A stretch of DNA of 36,119 nucleotides, taken from positions 1-36,119 of the IMG/VR virus record IMGVR_UViG_3300031999_000102; one strand, given 5' to 3'. Below, piece after piece: positions 13,583 to 21,734 of the stretch. The DNA is from a virus. Position numbers and translations under genes: made by a program. How positions within the stretch are numbered: the first letter of the stretch is position 1; each line of letters starts with the position of its first letter. The notes below the pieces were generated by a model that saw only the letters and a program-made list of their open reading frames with translations, had not been told where the DNA came from and searched no databases.

Positions 13583-15820
13583 TCATGCCTTCGCGTACAA
13601 CATCTGCAACAGTTTGATGTCCTGCGCCAGCGAGGTTTCGCGCTGTGCGCTGTAGTTGGCGTTCAGGTAGAAGTTGTTCACAGTCCGGCGCTCGGCGCCA
13701 CCACGCTCACCGACGGGTGTAACCTGGACCCGCTCCGCTCCAGCTTCACCGACTCCAATCAGCATCGGGCGCATCGCCAGGAAGTCAGCGCCCGCGCCAT
13801 ACCAGGCCACGCTCGCACTCGTTGGAATATCAACGCCCAGGACTTTATCCCAGTGAATCGTGACGTGCGGCATCGGGATGTGAATCCCAGCCAACATCTT
13901 GCCAGGTAACGCCTTGAGCCTCTCCCAGAATGTATTCCATTTGTCCCAAAGCGATCCTAGCGCTCCCTCGATTGCCGTCCAGATGCCGGAGGCTACAGTC
14001 GAGATCGTGGTGCGCAGGCCGACCCAAGCGCGAGCAACGTTGTCCCAGATCGCAGCCCAGAATGTTTCCAGGCGACCCTTCAGCGCCCCGACCCAGGCAG
14101 TTACCGCATCGTAAATATCTGAGGCGAAAGTGCTGATCCGGTTGGTGATTCCGGCCCAAATTATGGCGGCTGTATCGCGGATGCCTTGCCAGAAACCGAA
14201 CAGTCGATCACGCAAGGAAGTGATCCAGGCGCTCACATTGGTCCATAGCCCACCCGCGAAACCAGTCACGGCATCTCGAATCCCTGTCCAAACTCTGGAC
14301 GCCGTACCACTCACCGAGGTCCAGATACCAGCCAAGGCATCACGCAAACTACCTGCTGCGCCAGTCACGGCGCCTGTGATCGTTGTCCAGATCGCCGAGA
14401 AGAAGCCACTGATAGCATTCCAGGCCGTATTGATCGCTGTTCGGATCTGTGTCCAGTGCGAGATCAAAATGCCCGGAATCGTCAGGTTCGTGAAGATCCA
14501 GGTGATGACGGTCCAGATCGCGCGGAAGACTGCGACAACGGCTTCCCATGCCGCAGTCAAGACGGCACGAATGGACGTCCACAAGTTTGCAAGCCAGATT
14601 GCAATGCCCGTCCAGACAGTCTGAATGCCGTTTTGGATCGCAGTCCACGTGCCGCCGAATATCAAACTAATTAGGCCGAGAATCGTCTTGATGTAGATCT
14701 GGAGATAATCCCAAACGCCTGTGAATATCTTTTGAATGCCTTCCCAGACACCCTGCCAGTCGCCCTTGATCAGCGACGTGACAGTCTGAATAATGCCTTG
14801 GATCACTTCCAGAGCAGCTTTGACTATCCCCTGAATATAAGCCCAGATGAGTGCTGCCGCCGCCAGAATGGTATCCCCGAAAGCGCCCCAGAATGCCTGA
14901 ATCAGACCCAAGACAAGTTGCACTACTGCCCACACCTGGTCCAGTACTGTGGAGATCGTGCTTTGGATAGTCGGCCAGTTCGCTACAACATAGCCAACGA
15001 TCGTGGACAGAATCGGCATCACGTTCGTCTGTATCCAGGTGAACACGGTTGTAAATACGGGCCCGAGTGCCCTGACAGCGCCTTCGACAATCGGCAGGGC
15101 GCGTTGGGCCAGATCCGCTCCCGTTTCTGCCAACTTGCTCATGATTGGCAGAACTGCGGTGCCGACCGTTTCCTTGAGGTTCCCCATCGCGATGCGGAGT
15201 TTGTCCTGGGCGCCGGAGGTCGTATTGCCGTATCCCTCGGCTTGGCCTGCGAATTTGGTCTGCATCGCGGCCAGGGCGTCTTGCGAAGTCGCTCCTTTGT
15301 CGAGCACAATCCCGTAGCGACTGAGAATCCCGGTATTGCCTTCGGAGACTTTGCCGACAATCTCGGCGGCTGCGGCTAGATCCATGCCTTTGGCTCGGGC
15401 AAGGTCTTGCACCAATGGCATCAGTTCGAGTGCCTTGCGATAATCACCCGTGGTCGTGGTCAGGCGGCTGATCGCTTCGCGCCCCGGACCATCATCCAGT
15501 GCGGTGCGCTTCAACTCCGCTGCGAGGTAGCTTTCGATCTCGTCGCTGGCCGTGCCCCACTCGCCGCCAGACGCCTTGACCGCTGCTGAAAGTTTGGCGA
15601 TGCCTTCCTCTTCCTCGGCTGCGGCCTTGCCGGCAGCAAGCAGCCCCGCACCGACGGCAGCGATCCCACCCACGATTGCCGCGACTGGAATCGCGCCCTT
15701 GAGGAAGCCGCCGACCTTGCTCGCCCAGCCGGATGCACCAGTCTCGGCCTGCCCAAGCCCGGTCTGGAAATCGCTGGCATCCACGACCAGTTTCGTAACG
15801 AGGGTCGCTAAGGTACTCAC
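13583..15820 (-). CDS. Tape measure protein, 745 aa
   Basis: The longest gene. The GTG start (15818-15820) overlaps the chaperone G-T stop. The N terminus (L-V-T-K-L-V-V-D-A-S-D-F-Q-T-G-L) is typical. A glycine/alanine membrane segment lies at about 36-65. Residues 270-640 are many Trp-containing helical repeats of the W-x-x-I and I-W-x-x-I kind. It sets tail length: by the usual ~0.15 nm per residue rule, roughly 110 nm (inference). Placement between tail chaperones and distal tail protein is standard. Confidence 0.9.
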   Translation of the reverse strand: MSTLATLVTKLVVDASDFQTGLGQAETGASGWASKVGGFLKGAIPVAAIVGGIAAVGAGLLAAGKAAAEEEEGIAKLSAAVKASGGEWGTASDEIESYLAAELKRTALDDGPGREAISRLTTTTGDYRKALELMPLVQDLARAKGMDLAAAAEIVGKVSEGNTGILSRYGIVLDKGATSQDALAAMQTKFAGQAEGYGNTTSGAQDKLRIAMGNLKETVGTAVLPIMSKLAETGADLAQRALPIVEGAVRALGPVFTTVFTWIQTNVMPILSTIVGYVVANWPTIQSTISTVLDQVWAVVQLVLGLIQAFWGAFGDTILAAAALIWAYIQGIVKAALEVIQGIIQTVTSLIKGDWQGVWEGIQKIFTGVWDYLQIYIKTILGLISLIFGGTWTAIQNGIQTVWTGIAIWLANLWTSIRAVLTAAWEAVVAVFRAIWTVITWIFTNLTIPGILISHWTQIRTAINTAWNAISGFFSAIWTTITGAVTGAAGSLRDALAGIWTSVSGTASRVWTGIRDAVTGFAGGLWTNVSAWITSLRDRLFGFWQGIRDTAAIIWAGITNRISTFASDIYDAVTAWVGALKGRLETFWAAIWDNVARAWVGLRTTISTVASGIWTAIEGALGSLWDKWNTFWERLKALPGKMLAGIHIPMPHVTIHWDKVLGVDIPTSASVAWYGAGADFLAMRPMLIGVGEAGAERVQVTPVGERGGAERRTVNNFYLNANYSAQRETSLAQDIKLLQMLYAKA

Positions 15821-16562
15821 GGTTTCACTCGTTCATCAGAGCCGCCAAAAAGCGCATTCAGAAATTCCACTGTCGCCAGTTGCCGTGCCACCAGTTCCGC
15901 ATCCGGGCCTTCCGGCTCCGGCTCGGCCTCTTCTGGCTCCTCGAAGGCCAGCGCAAAGTCGCTTGGCGTGTATGGCTCTTGGCCCTCTGCCCGATTCACA
16001 TTGGCAATCGTGCTCGCGATCACGCCCGCGCGGAGGTCAGCGCGCTCGTCGCCGAACGGGTGTTCCCGATAATAGGCGGCCCACTCACTGAGCTCATGAC
16101 TGCTGATGCGGCCCAGCATCTCCGTAACCGTCATGCCCAGTGCCAGAGCTAGCCGGAAGTAGAAGACCCGCTCGGGCCGCCGTCTGAGTTTTTTGTCAGC
16201 TCCTCCACGTCCTCATCGGACAGCCCCGATAGCCGCTGTGCCACGGCGAAGACCCGCTGCAGCGCAACCGCGCTTTTCTGAGTCAGGGCACGCACATCGC
16301 TATCGGTGAAGATCTGGACCCCCTCAGAGTTGACAACGCTCAGCGCCACCAGGCGCGCTCGCACATCCTGGAGGTGCAGGATGCGTTTGCGGCCCCGGTA
16401 CTCTACCAACGTGGCCTCAAACTCGTCCCGCTGCGCACCGGTGAGGCCGCGCACCAGCACGGCCCCACCCCACTCTGGGACATCGCACGGTTCAGTGCGG
16501 ATGTCCGAGGCGGCCAGGATCGTTTCCCGCGTCAGAAACGCAGGTATGACTTTCGCCTCCAC
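15817..16562 (-). CDS. Tail assembly chaperone G-T fusion made by -1 frameshift
   Basis: The frame at 15817-16134 encodes M-L-G-R-I-S-S-H-E-L-S-E-W-A-A-Y-Y-R-E-H-P-F-G, typical of the T part of G-T chaperones (DUF4035-like). Slippage by -1 at the A AAA AAC heptamer (16188-16194) joins it to G and gives a fusion of 248 aa. G and G-T coat the tape measure during tail assembly and are not in the finished virion. The T part ends four bases into the tape measure gene. Whether the free ATG at 16134 is also used is unknown. Confidence 0.8.
16149..16562 (-). CDS. Tail assembly chaperone G, 137 aa
   Basis: GTG start at 16562 behind AGGGGGGAG. Located between the tail tube and tape measure genes, like lambda gpG. 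Its C terminus (L-S-G-L-S-D-E-D-V-E-E-L-T-K-N) carries the slippery codons, and in the 0 frame it ends 12 residues later. Binds the tape measure protein with the G-T form. Confidence 0.75.
   Translation of the reverse strand: MEAKVIPAFLTRETILAASDIRTEPCDVPEWGGAVLVRGLTGAQRDEFEATLVEYRGRKRILHLQDVRARLVALSVVNSEGVQIFTDSDVRALTQKSAVALQRVFAVAQRLSGLSDEDVEELTKNSDGGPSGSSTSG
16188..16194 (-). promoter_or_regulatory. Slippery heptamer A AAA AAC for -1 frameshift
   Basis: Minus-strand AAAAAAC is in the required phase: the first A is the third base of an ACA codon (16562 minus 16194 leaves remainder 2), then AAA and AAC. After slippage the -1 frame is open through the ATG of the downstream frame to its stop at 15817. 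Confidence 0.85.
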
Positions 16563-16581
16563 TGCTCTCCCCCCTCTAGAT

Positions 16582-17013
16582 TCACATAAGCGTTGGCTTG
16601 CCACTGATCTTCAGTGTGACTGCCGCCGTCAGGCTGCCTTTGACCGGCGCCTTTGGGGCGAACTTGGTCACGAATGCCGCGAATGTCCAGGTTGTCGCAG
16701 CTACGTTCGGGAATACGAGCCGGAAGTTTCGCAACGTCCGGCCCACCATATCGTGGATCAGGCCCGTTGCGTAGCTGTGCGTGGCACCTGCCGGAATGAA
16801 ATTGAGGTCCATCCCGACCTCGCCGCCGTTCAGCAATGTCCCGACAGCCTCAGTCCAGCCATCTACCGAATCGTGGCTGGTGGCGTCATCGGTGTCCAGA
16901 CTCAGCGCCGGGCCGGTGATATTGCCCACCTCGGCAATCGTGACGTATGCCTCCGGCGTGGCCCCGTCACCGATCTTGAGTAGCGTGCCAAACGAGCTGA
17001 TTGCTAGTGTCAC
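16582..17013 (-). CDS. Major tail tube protein, 143 aa
   Basis: The start I-S-S-F-G-T-L-L-K-I-G-D-G and the blocks I-A-E-V-G-N-I-T-G-P-A-L-S-L-D-T-D-D and L-N-G-G-E-V-G-M-D-L-N-F-I-P are typical of the lambda gpV / Hcp-like tail tube fold. It forms stacked hexameric rings. It precedes the chaperones and tape measure, as expected. Confidence 0.85.
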   Translation of the reverse strand: MTLAISSFGTLLKIGDGATPEAYVTIAEVGNITGPALSLDTDDATSHDSVDGWTEAVGTLLNGGEVGMDLNFIPAGATHSYATGLIHDMVGRTLRNFRLVFPNVAATTWTFAAFVTKFAPKAPVKGSLTAAVTLKISGKPTLM

Positions 17014-17022
17014 TTTGTCCTC

Positions 17023-17388
17023 CTAGTCTGCGAGTCGCAGCACGAGAAACTCGATTGTCGCGATGCTTGCCGTGACGAGCAGTTTCCCCGTCTGCGTCCA
17101 GCCGGTCTTTTGGAATTGCGGGAACACGGCATACTCACCCGCGCCGATCGCGTAGGCGGTGATGTCGCCGAGCCGGTTGTACGGATCTACGACGCTGCTG
17201 ATCGTCACGGTGCCGCCTGCCACGCCCCCTTTGATGATCAGAATCTCTTTTCCCGTCAACCAGAACTCGGCGCCCAACGCGAATCCGGCGCCGGCTGCGG
17301 TAAATGCCCCATCGAGAGCCAGCGCCGTGATCGGCGTGGTCGGATACTTGGCTACCATCTGAACCGGGGTCAACTGAAGTGCTGGCAT
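17023..17388 (-). CDS. Beta-rich virion protein, paralogue 1, 121 aa
   Basis: A small beta-rich protein with T-G-K-E-I-L-I-I-K-G-G, A-G-G-T-V-T-I-S-S and F-P-Q-F-Q-K-T-G-W. By eye it is about 60% identical to the next gene upstream (17399-17767), so they are tandem duplicates. I associate the pattern with phage decoration or collar-like structural proteins. Its place before the tail tube gene suggests a tail or neck role. Confidence 0.6.
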   Translation of the reverse strand: MPALQLTPVQMVAKYPTTPITALALDGAFTAAGAGFALGAEFWLTGKEILIIKGGVAGGTVTISSVVDPYNRLGDITAYAIGAGEYAVFPQFQKTGWTQTGKLLVTASIATIEFLVLRLAD

Positions 17389-17398
17389 GTTTTACCTC

Positions 17399-17767
17399 CT
17401 ATTCCGTCAATCGCAGGACGAGAAACTCTACGGTGGCCGCGCTCGCCGCAAAGTACAGTTGGCCGTCGGGCTGTACCCAACCCGCTTTCTGGAACTGGGG
17501 AAAGATCGAGTACAGATTGACGCCGACCGCATATGCGGCGATGTCGGCGGTGCGCCGGTATGGGTCGATGGTGCTGGAGATCGTGACCGTCCCGCCCGCG
17601 GCCCCGCCCAGGACAATGAGAATCTCCTTGCCCGTCAGCAGGAAGCCTGCACCGTCGGCAAAATCCGCCCCTGCTGGCGTGAACACCACGTCAAGGCTGT
17701 TCGCCGTGATCGGCAGTGTCGGGTACTTTGCCGGCATCTGAACTGGAGTCAACACGAGTCTCGCCAT
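17399..17767 (-). CDS. Beta-rich virion protein, paralogue 2, 122 aa
   Basis: Tandem paralogue of 17023-17388, sharing the L-T-P-V-Q-M start, T-G-K-E-I-L-I, G-G-T-V-T-I-S-S, F-P-Q-F-Q-K and E-F-L-V-L-R-L blocks. ATG 17767 follows AAGGAG inside the end of the zinc-finger gene. The two copies differ mainly in surface-type positions. Structural role inferred from the neighbourhood. Confidence 0.6.
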   Translation of the reverse strand: MARLVLTPVQMPAKYPTLPITANSLDVVFTPAGADFADGAGFLLTGKEILIVLGGAAGGTVTISSTIDPYRRTADIAAYAVGVNLYSIFPQFQKAGWVQPDGQLYFAASAATVEFLVLRLTE

Positions 17768-17975
17768 TGTCTTGCTCCTTCCGCCGCTTCACGCGGCGTC
17801 TTCGCTGTCTCTCTGGCATCGAATCCTCGACCGGCTCCGGTGACCGGTTCGGATCGTGCTTCCGCTGATAGTGCTCCCAGGCTTTGATCTCATCCATCGT
17901 GTCGTGCGCGCAGTACCGGCACTGGTAGGCCGGTATCCCATTCCAGTGAAACTCCGTGTACGGCAACTCCTCCAC
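17691..17975 (-). CDS. Small C2H2 zinc-finger-like protein, 94 aa
   Basis: GTG at 17975 behind AGGGAG. Residues about 18-41 form C-R-Y-C...H-Y-Q-R-K-H, a classical C2H2 spacing. The rest is a highly charged, probably disordered tail (R-Q-R-R-R-R-V-K-R-R-K). Its last 77 bases overlap the next gene in another frame. It is unusual in the middle of a head-tail module, and its function is unknown. Confidence 0.55.
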   Translation of the reverse strand: MEELPYTEFHWNGIPAYQCRYCAHDTMDEIKAWEHYQRKHDPNRSPEPVEDSMPERQRRRRVKRRKEQDNGETRVDSSSDAGKVPDTADHGEQP

Positions 17976-17977
17976 GG

Positions 17978-18355
17978 CTACTCCCTGTGCCAGATCACCA
18001 CATCCACCGGGATGTGATAGATCGCCGTATCCGGGTCGTAGAGATCGGCCTGACTCTCCACGAATGCTGCGCCTCCGTAGGCGTCCGGCCATCCCGCCAG
18101 CGCCGCCCTCACTTGATTCGCCACTGCCTCCCCTCCGCTCTGCGTCCCCGCCCAGCATGAGATTTGAAACCGTGGGTGCACCAGAAAACTCTCGCCGTCG
18201 TGCGAGTACTCACGTGGCGTGTCGATGCGCTGGTACGTCACTGCCGGCAGCGTCGGGTCCTGGGGCAGATGCACCCGATAGACACGCCCTCCCACGAGAG
18301 CCGCGAGTCCTGCGTATCCGGTCAGTTGTCTGTACAACTCGTCGTTCACATTCAC
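17978..18355 (-). CDS. Tail completion protein (DUF3168-like), 125 aa
   Basis: Has the layout of small tail terminator or completion proteins: an N-terminal helix with E-L-Y-R-Q-L-T, then V-Y-R-V-H-L-P-Q-D, P-A-V-T-Y-Q-R-I and F-Q-I-S-C-W-A. It follows the HK97 gp10-like gene, as in many siphoviruses. Probably caps the tail tube at the neck. Confidence 0.7.
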   Translation of the reverse strand: MNVNDELYRQLTGYAGLAALVGGRVYRVHLPQDPTLPAVTYQRIDTPREYSHDGESFLVHPRFQISCWAGTQSGGEAVANQVRAALAGWPDAYGGAAFVESQADLYDPDTAIYHIPVDVVIWHRE

Positions 18356-18813
18356 CGCAGCGCCGCCTCGATCAATTGTTCTAGCGCGGCTCGGATCTCC
18401 TCAGTCACCTCCGTGATATTCTCGTCCATCGCCGGTCGCATATATGGATGTGCTGGGATGTGAACCACCTGCGCGAAAACGATTTGGCCATTGATCTCAA
18501 ACCTCAGTGCCTTCGCTGTCTTCGGCCTGATCGTGCCACCGAATTCTTGCATTGCGGCATAGGGCAGATCATCCGGGCCAGTATCGATTTCCACCCGATC
18601 ACGGGAGCTGCTTTTGACCTCGCTATGGATAGACCGGGCCAGCGTTCTTGTCCGCCACGGCGCCTTTTCCTTTGCAGAATTCTCTATGATCTTCGTTCCT
18701 GCCATACCCCCCCGCACCAGTGCCGCTTCCGCCACTGCATCAGCCAGTTTTGCCAGCCGTGCCTTGAATTCCGGCAGCCCGATAATCTGAACTGATGGCA
18801 CTCTCTCGCTCAT
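18352..18813 (-). CDS. HK97 gp10-like head-tail / tail component, 153 aa
   Basis: ATG 18813 overlaps the upstream stop by ATGA. Blocks V-Q-I-I-G-L-P-E-F-K-A-R-L, A-P-W-R-T-R-T-L-A-R-S-I, Y-A-A-M-Q-E-F-G-G-T and H-I-P-A-H-P-Y-M-R-P-A fit the HK97 gp10 family of neck or tail-completion proteins. Confidence 0.8.
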   Translation of the reverse strand: MSERVPSVQIIGLPEFKARLAKLADAVAEAALVRGGMAGTKIIENSAKEKAPWRTRTLARSIHSEVKSSSRDRVEIDTGPDDLPYAAMQEFGGTIRPKTAKALRFEINGQIVFAQVVHIPAHPYMRPAMDENITEVTEEIRAALEQLIEAALR

Positions 18814-19178
18814 GCCGTCGCTTTCACAATCCGCGCCTGCAACCGCGTTGTGTATCCGTTGCCATCGCTCTCCACTCCGAGCACGTCGAAGTAGATCAAC
18901 CCTACCTTCGCCCGCATCTTCGGGATGATCAGCGGGTAGCAGCCCGCGAGATTGATGGTGTGCGAGCCGAGTGTGAAGGTCTGGTCGGGCCGCTTCATCT
19001 CCTGCACACCCACTGGCGACACCCGACACGGGATCGCCGTCCAGACATCGACCCAGACATCCGTGACCTCACCAAGGTCGTTACTCTCCACCGCCTCCTG
19101 GATCGTGCAGAGCGACGGGTAGAACCCGGCCAGCCCCGGTAGCATCCGCTGATGCACGAACGGTTGCTTAGATGCCAT
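18810..19178 (-). CDS. Head closure / head-tail joining protein, 122 aa
   Basis: Small beta-barrel-like protein with C-R-V-S-P-V-G and a final L-Q-A-R-I-V-K-A. Position between the gp6-like adaptor and the gp10-like gene fits a head-closure (stopper) protein. Start overlaps the adaptor stop by 11 bases. Confidence 0.6.
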   Translation of the reverse strand: MASKQPFVHQRMLPGLAGFYPSLCTIQEAVESNDLGEVTDVWVDVWTAIPCRVSPVGVQEMKRPDQTFTLGSHTINLAGCYPLIIPKMRAKVGLIYFDVLGVESDGNGYTTRLQARIVKATA

Positions 19179-19554
19179 CTCTCAGCGCCTCGTTCTCGAT
19201 GCGCTCCCGGTACGAAAAGTCGTTGACCACCCACTCGGCGATGTCGAACGAGTCCACCGCAGCCAGCGCTGCGGCTTGCTCTCGGAGTTTGTCCGCACGT
19301 GCCAGCAATGCCGCGCTGGTCGCAGGCCCATTGGTGGTCAGGTCGAGCACCCGGATCGCCTTCTGGACGTAGGCCTCGGAGCTGGCCATCGTTTCCAAAG
19401 CCAGCGCCGTGCCACAGCGGATGTCGCTGCTCTCCAGCGCGAGCATGGCCGTGATCTCCTCGTCCTCGAAGAAATGATCAGCCAAGACCCGATCTGGAAT
19501 CAGGAGTCGGACGCGACCTATATCGCTAGTGCTGGGCGAGTATGTGAAAACCAC
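19168..19554 (-). CDS. Head-tail adaptor (HK97 gp6-like), 128 aa
   Basis: GTG start at 19554. Opens with a V-R-L-L-I-P-D segment and contains F-F-E-D-E-E-I-T-A-M-L-A-L-E, then A-L-A-L-E-T-M-A, the helical pattern of connector proteins that bind under the portal. The HNH gene with its own promoter is inserted directly upstream on the other strand. Confidence 0.75.
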   Translation of the reverse strand: MVFTYSPSTSDIGRVRLLIPDRVLADHFFEDEEITAMLALESSDIRCGTALALETMASSEAYVQKAIRVLDLTTNGPATSAALLARADKLREQAAALAAVDSFDIAEWVVNDFSYRERIENEALRDGI

Positions 19555-19559
19555 CTGAT

Positions 19560-19588
19560 TTGACGCCTTCCTTTCTCTATGATATACT
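19560..19588 (+). promoter_or_regulatory. Rightward promoter for second HNH gene
   Basis: Plus strand: -35 TTGACG (19560-19565), 17-bp spacer, -10 TATACT (19583-19588), followed by TAGGAGAG and the ATG at 19616. A short plain leader, unlike that of the first HNH gene. Confidence 0.75.
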
Positions 19589-19615
19589 CATCAGCATACA
19601 TAGGAGAGATTGTCC

Positions 19616-20506
19616 ATGAGCAAGGTGATTGTTCCCTGCGATACCTGTGGGAAGCCCGTTACCAAGTGGCCAGCACTGGTCAAACTGCACAACTTCTGTA
19701 GCGATACATGCTACCGTTCCTATCGCAGAACATTGATCGGGAACCGTAGCGCCGCTTGGAAGGGTGGTCCTATCGTCAAGCAGTGCGAATGGTGCGGGAA
19801 GGACTTTGCCGTAGTTAGAGCAGCCAGTGACCAACGTTTTTGTTCTCTGGCTTGCAAGTACGTCTCTGGCCGTAAGCCGGGCCATTGTATTGTCTGCGGC
19901 AAGGAATTCCGACCCACGCACCCAGGGCGGAAGTACTGCTCCTATGCGTGCTTTCAGACACAGCCCCGCCAACCGTGCTCGCCAGAGACAAAAGCTAAGG
20001 ACTCCCTTGCACATAGGGGCAAACCCGGTTTGTCTGGCGCCAGCAACCCGATGTTCAAGAATGGATGGTCTGCCACTGAAATGAAGGTCTGCCCGCATTG
20101 TGGAAAACCGTTTCGTGCCCCTGCGCACCGTATCTGCTGTTCCCGCAAGTGTTCGTATGCCATGCAGGGCGAACGGTTGCACCGTTTCTATTCGGAAACG
20201 CCAGCCGGCCAAGCCCTTGTTGCTCGCTACCGTGAGGACATGAAGGCACTCGGCAATCAAGATTGGGGGCATGAGGAATATGCTCCGGGTTTTACCGGCT
20301 CCCTGAAGCGCCGAGTGCTCTATCGAGATGGCCACAGGTGCCGTCTCTGTGGAGCAGAACGGATTGCTCCCGGCTGGCTCGCGATTCATCATGTTGACGG
20401 CTCGAAGATTGACCATCAGATCAGCAACCTCGTTACCCTTTGCAAACCCTGTCATATGCGCGTGCATCAAAACGGACTAGACGTGTCCGGCCTTGTGCCA
20501 AGCTAG
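19616..20506 (+). CDS. HNH endonuclease with four zinc-ribbon repeats, 296 aa
   Basis: Opposite to the structural genes. The N-terminal 190 residues hold four successive C-x2-C...C-x3-C knuckles: C-D-T-C-G/C-S-D-T-C, C-E-W-C-G/C-S-L-A-C, C-I-V-C-G/C-S-Y-A-C and C-P-H-C-G/C-S-R-K-C. The C terminus is a classical HNH domain: Y-R-D-G-H-R-C-R-L-C-G, I-H-H-V-D-G, N-L-V-T-L-C-K-P-C-H. A free-standing mobile endonuclease; the zinc array is probably the DNA-recognition part. An in-frame TTG at 19610 exists, but the ATG at 19616 is better spaced from the ribosome site. Confidence 0.9.
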   Translation: MSKVIVPCDTCGKPVTKWPALVKLHNFCSDTCYRSYRRTLIGNRSAAWKGGPIVKQCEWCGKDFAVVRAASDQRFCSLACKYVSGRKPGHCIVCGKEFRPTHPGRKYCSYACFQTQPRQPCSPETKAKDSLAHRGKPGLSGASNPMFKNGWSATEMKVCPHCGKPFRAPAHRICCSRKCSYAMQGERLHRFYSETPAGQALVARYREDMKALGNQDWGHEEYAPGFTGSLKRRVLYRDGHRCRLCGAERIAPGWLAIHHVDGSKIDHQISNLVTLCKPCHMRVHQNGLDVSGLVPS

Positions 20507-20525
20507 CCTTTCCTGCTGCCCCCTC

Positions 20526-21047
20526 TCAGTCCACCTGGCGATAGCGCAGAACCGACCCATCTTTCACTGTTACCGTCCCGGTCGTCTCCGCGCAGAAGCG
20601 GACAACCCAAGGCCCCTCAGTACTGCCATTCCGGAACAGACACCACAGTTTGGCCAGGTTGTCGGTCGTGAATGGCGCAGCCGTGGCTGCAATCTGCACA
20701 TTGTAGGCGTTGAACGCGCCACCATCGGGTGTGCCCTGCGCAGCGTTCACATCCCACAGTCCTGCGATGAACGCTGGGCTGGCCGGGCCGTTCGCGCTCA
20801 GTTGAATCCCCACGGTTGTCGCTGACGTGGCATATCGTACCCATGCCTCGATCAGGTAGGTTTTGTTGGCGAGCGCGGTGAACGACAGTCCTGCGGCATC
20901 CGAGAGCGTGGTAGTGCTGTTGGCCGTGTCGCCACTTTTGATCACGACCGCTTCGCTCTCAGCGCCTCCGGTCGCGTGGCTATGTAGGGTTGTCTGGCCG
21001 CCGCCTACCAACGGTGCGGCGCCTACTGCCTCAGAGACTTTCGCCAT
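20526..21047 (-). CDS. Structural (decoration or fibre-like) protein, 173 aa
   Basis: N terminus contains G-G-G-Q-T-T-L-H-S-H-A, a short trimer-type motif found in phage fibre and decoration proteins. The rest is a beta-sandwich-like domain (K-T-Y-L-I-E-A-W-V-R-Y, then L-W-C-L-F-R-N-G-S-T). Located after the capsid gene, so probably on the head or neck surface. Confidence 0.55.
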   Translation of the reverse strand: MAKVSEAVGAAPLVGGGQTTLHSHATGGAESEAVVIKSGDTANSTTTLSDAAGLSFTALANKTYLIEAWVRYATSATTVGIQLSANGPASPAFIAGLWDVNAAQGTPDGGAFNAYNVQIAATAAPFTTDNLAKLWCLFRNGSTEGPWVVRFCAETTGTVTVKDGSVLRYRQVD

Positions 21048-21049
21048 GC

Positions 21050-21469
21050 CTAGACCGCCACGTCCTCATATTCGACCTTGAGTTTCCCGTCCGCCTGACG
21101 CTCAATTGCGATGACCTTGAACTGACCACTGGTCGGGCTGGTCTTGACGTAGCTCCTGTCCACATCCGCCATCGCATCGAGATTCGCCTTCGCCTGGCCT
21201 ACCGCGACCTGGGCGTTCGTCACGCCCGCCGCCGCAGCCAGCGAAGCAGACACGAGTTTGTTGCCGTCTGTCTCCGCGCCCAGTTTGGACTTGATCGCTC
21301 CGGCGGCGATCTCCGTCGCCCCGACTTCTCCGCTGGCGATGGGCCTGGCAGCCGCGGCTACTGACGAAGCACGCGTGATCTGAGCAGTGGCAGAGTTGAC
21401 CTTTCCCACGATCTGGTCGTCGGTATAGCTCTGTGCGTTCGGGTCCAACACCATGCTCTGTATCGCCAT
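21050..21469 (-). CDS. Putative virion structural protein, 139 aa
   Basis: ATG 21469 follows AGGAGATTGA; an in-frame TTG at 21475 is less likely. The middle is Ala-rich and helical (V-G-K-V-N-S-A-T-A-Q-I-T-R-A). The C terminus has a charged strand pair, K-V-I-A-I-E-R-Q-A-D-G-K-L-K-V-E-Y. Similar small proteins occur next to capsid genes in siphoviruses. Function unknown. Confidence 0.55.
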   Translation of the reverse strand: MAIQSMVLDPNAQSYTDDQIVGKVNSATAQITRASSVAAAARPIASGEVGATEIAAGAIKSKLGAETDGNKLVSASLAAAAGVTNAQVAVGQAKANLDAMADVDRSYVKTSPTSGQFKVIAIERQADGKLKVEYEDVAV

Positions 21470-21471
21470 AT

Positions 21472-21732
21472 TCAATCTCCTGTATCGTACTCGATCTGAA
21501 ACTTCGGTTGCCCGTCCACCAGAATCACGTAGATGTTGACCACCCTGTAGGCGCCTGGAGGAGGATTCGAGATGATGCCGCCCGCCCCACCCATAATGGC
21601 CACCGCCAAGGGCGTATCCGGTCCGATCATGCTGCCACTGATGAGGTGTCGCACTGGGGGCATCTCCACTACTGACACCGCCAGTGGAAGGTCTCCATTG
21701 ATCACGCTACCCGTGATCACTTGTCGTGGCAT
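21472..21732 (-). CDS. Small structural-region protein, 86 aa
   Basis: Starts two bases after the preceding stop. Gly/Pro/Ile-rich, with V-I-T-G-S-V-I-N-G-D-L-P-L-A-V repeated loosely as L-I-S-G-S-M-I-G-P-D-T-P-L-A-V, an internal repeat of about 27 residues. The C terminus (Q-P-K-F-Q-I-E-Y-D-T-G-D) resembles the end of its downstream neighbour. No family recognised. Confidence 0.55.
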   Translation of the reverse strand: MPRQVITGSVINGDLPLAVSVVEMPPVRHLISGSMIGPDTPLAVAIMGGAGGIISNPPPGAYRVVNIYVILVDGQPKFQIEYDTGD

Positions 21733-21734
21733 TC

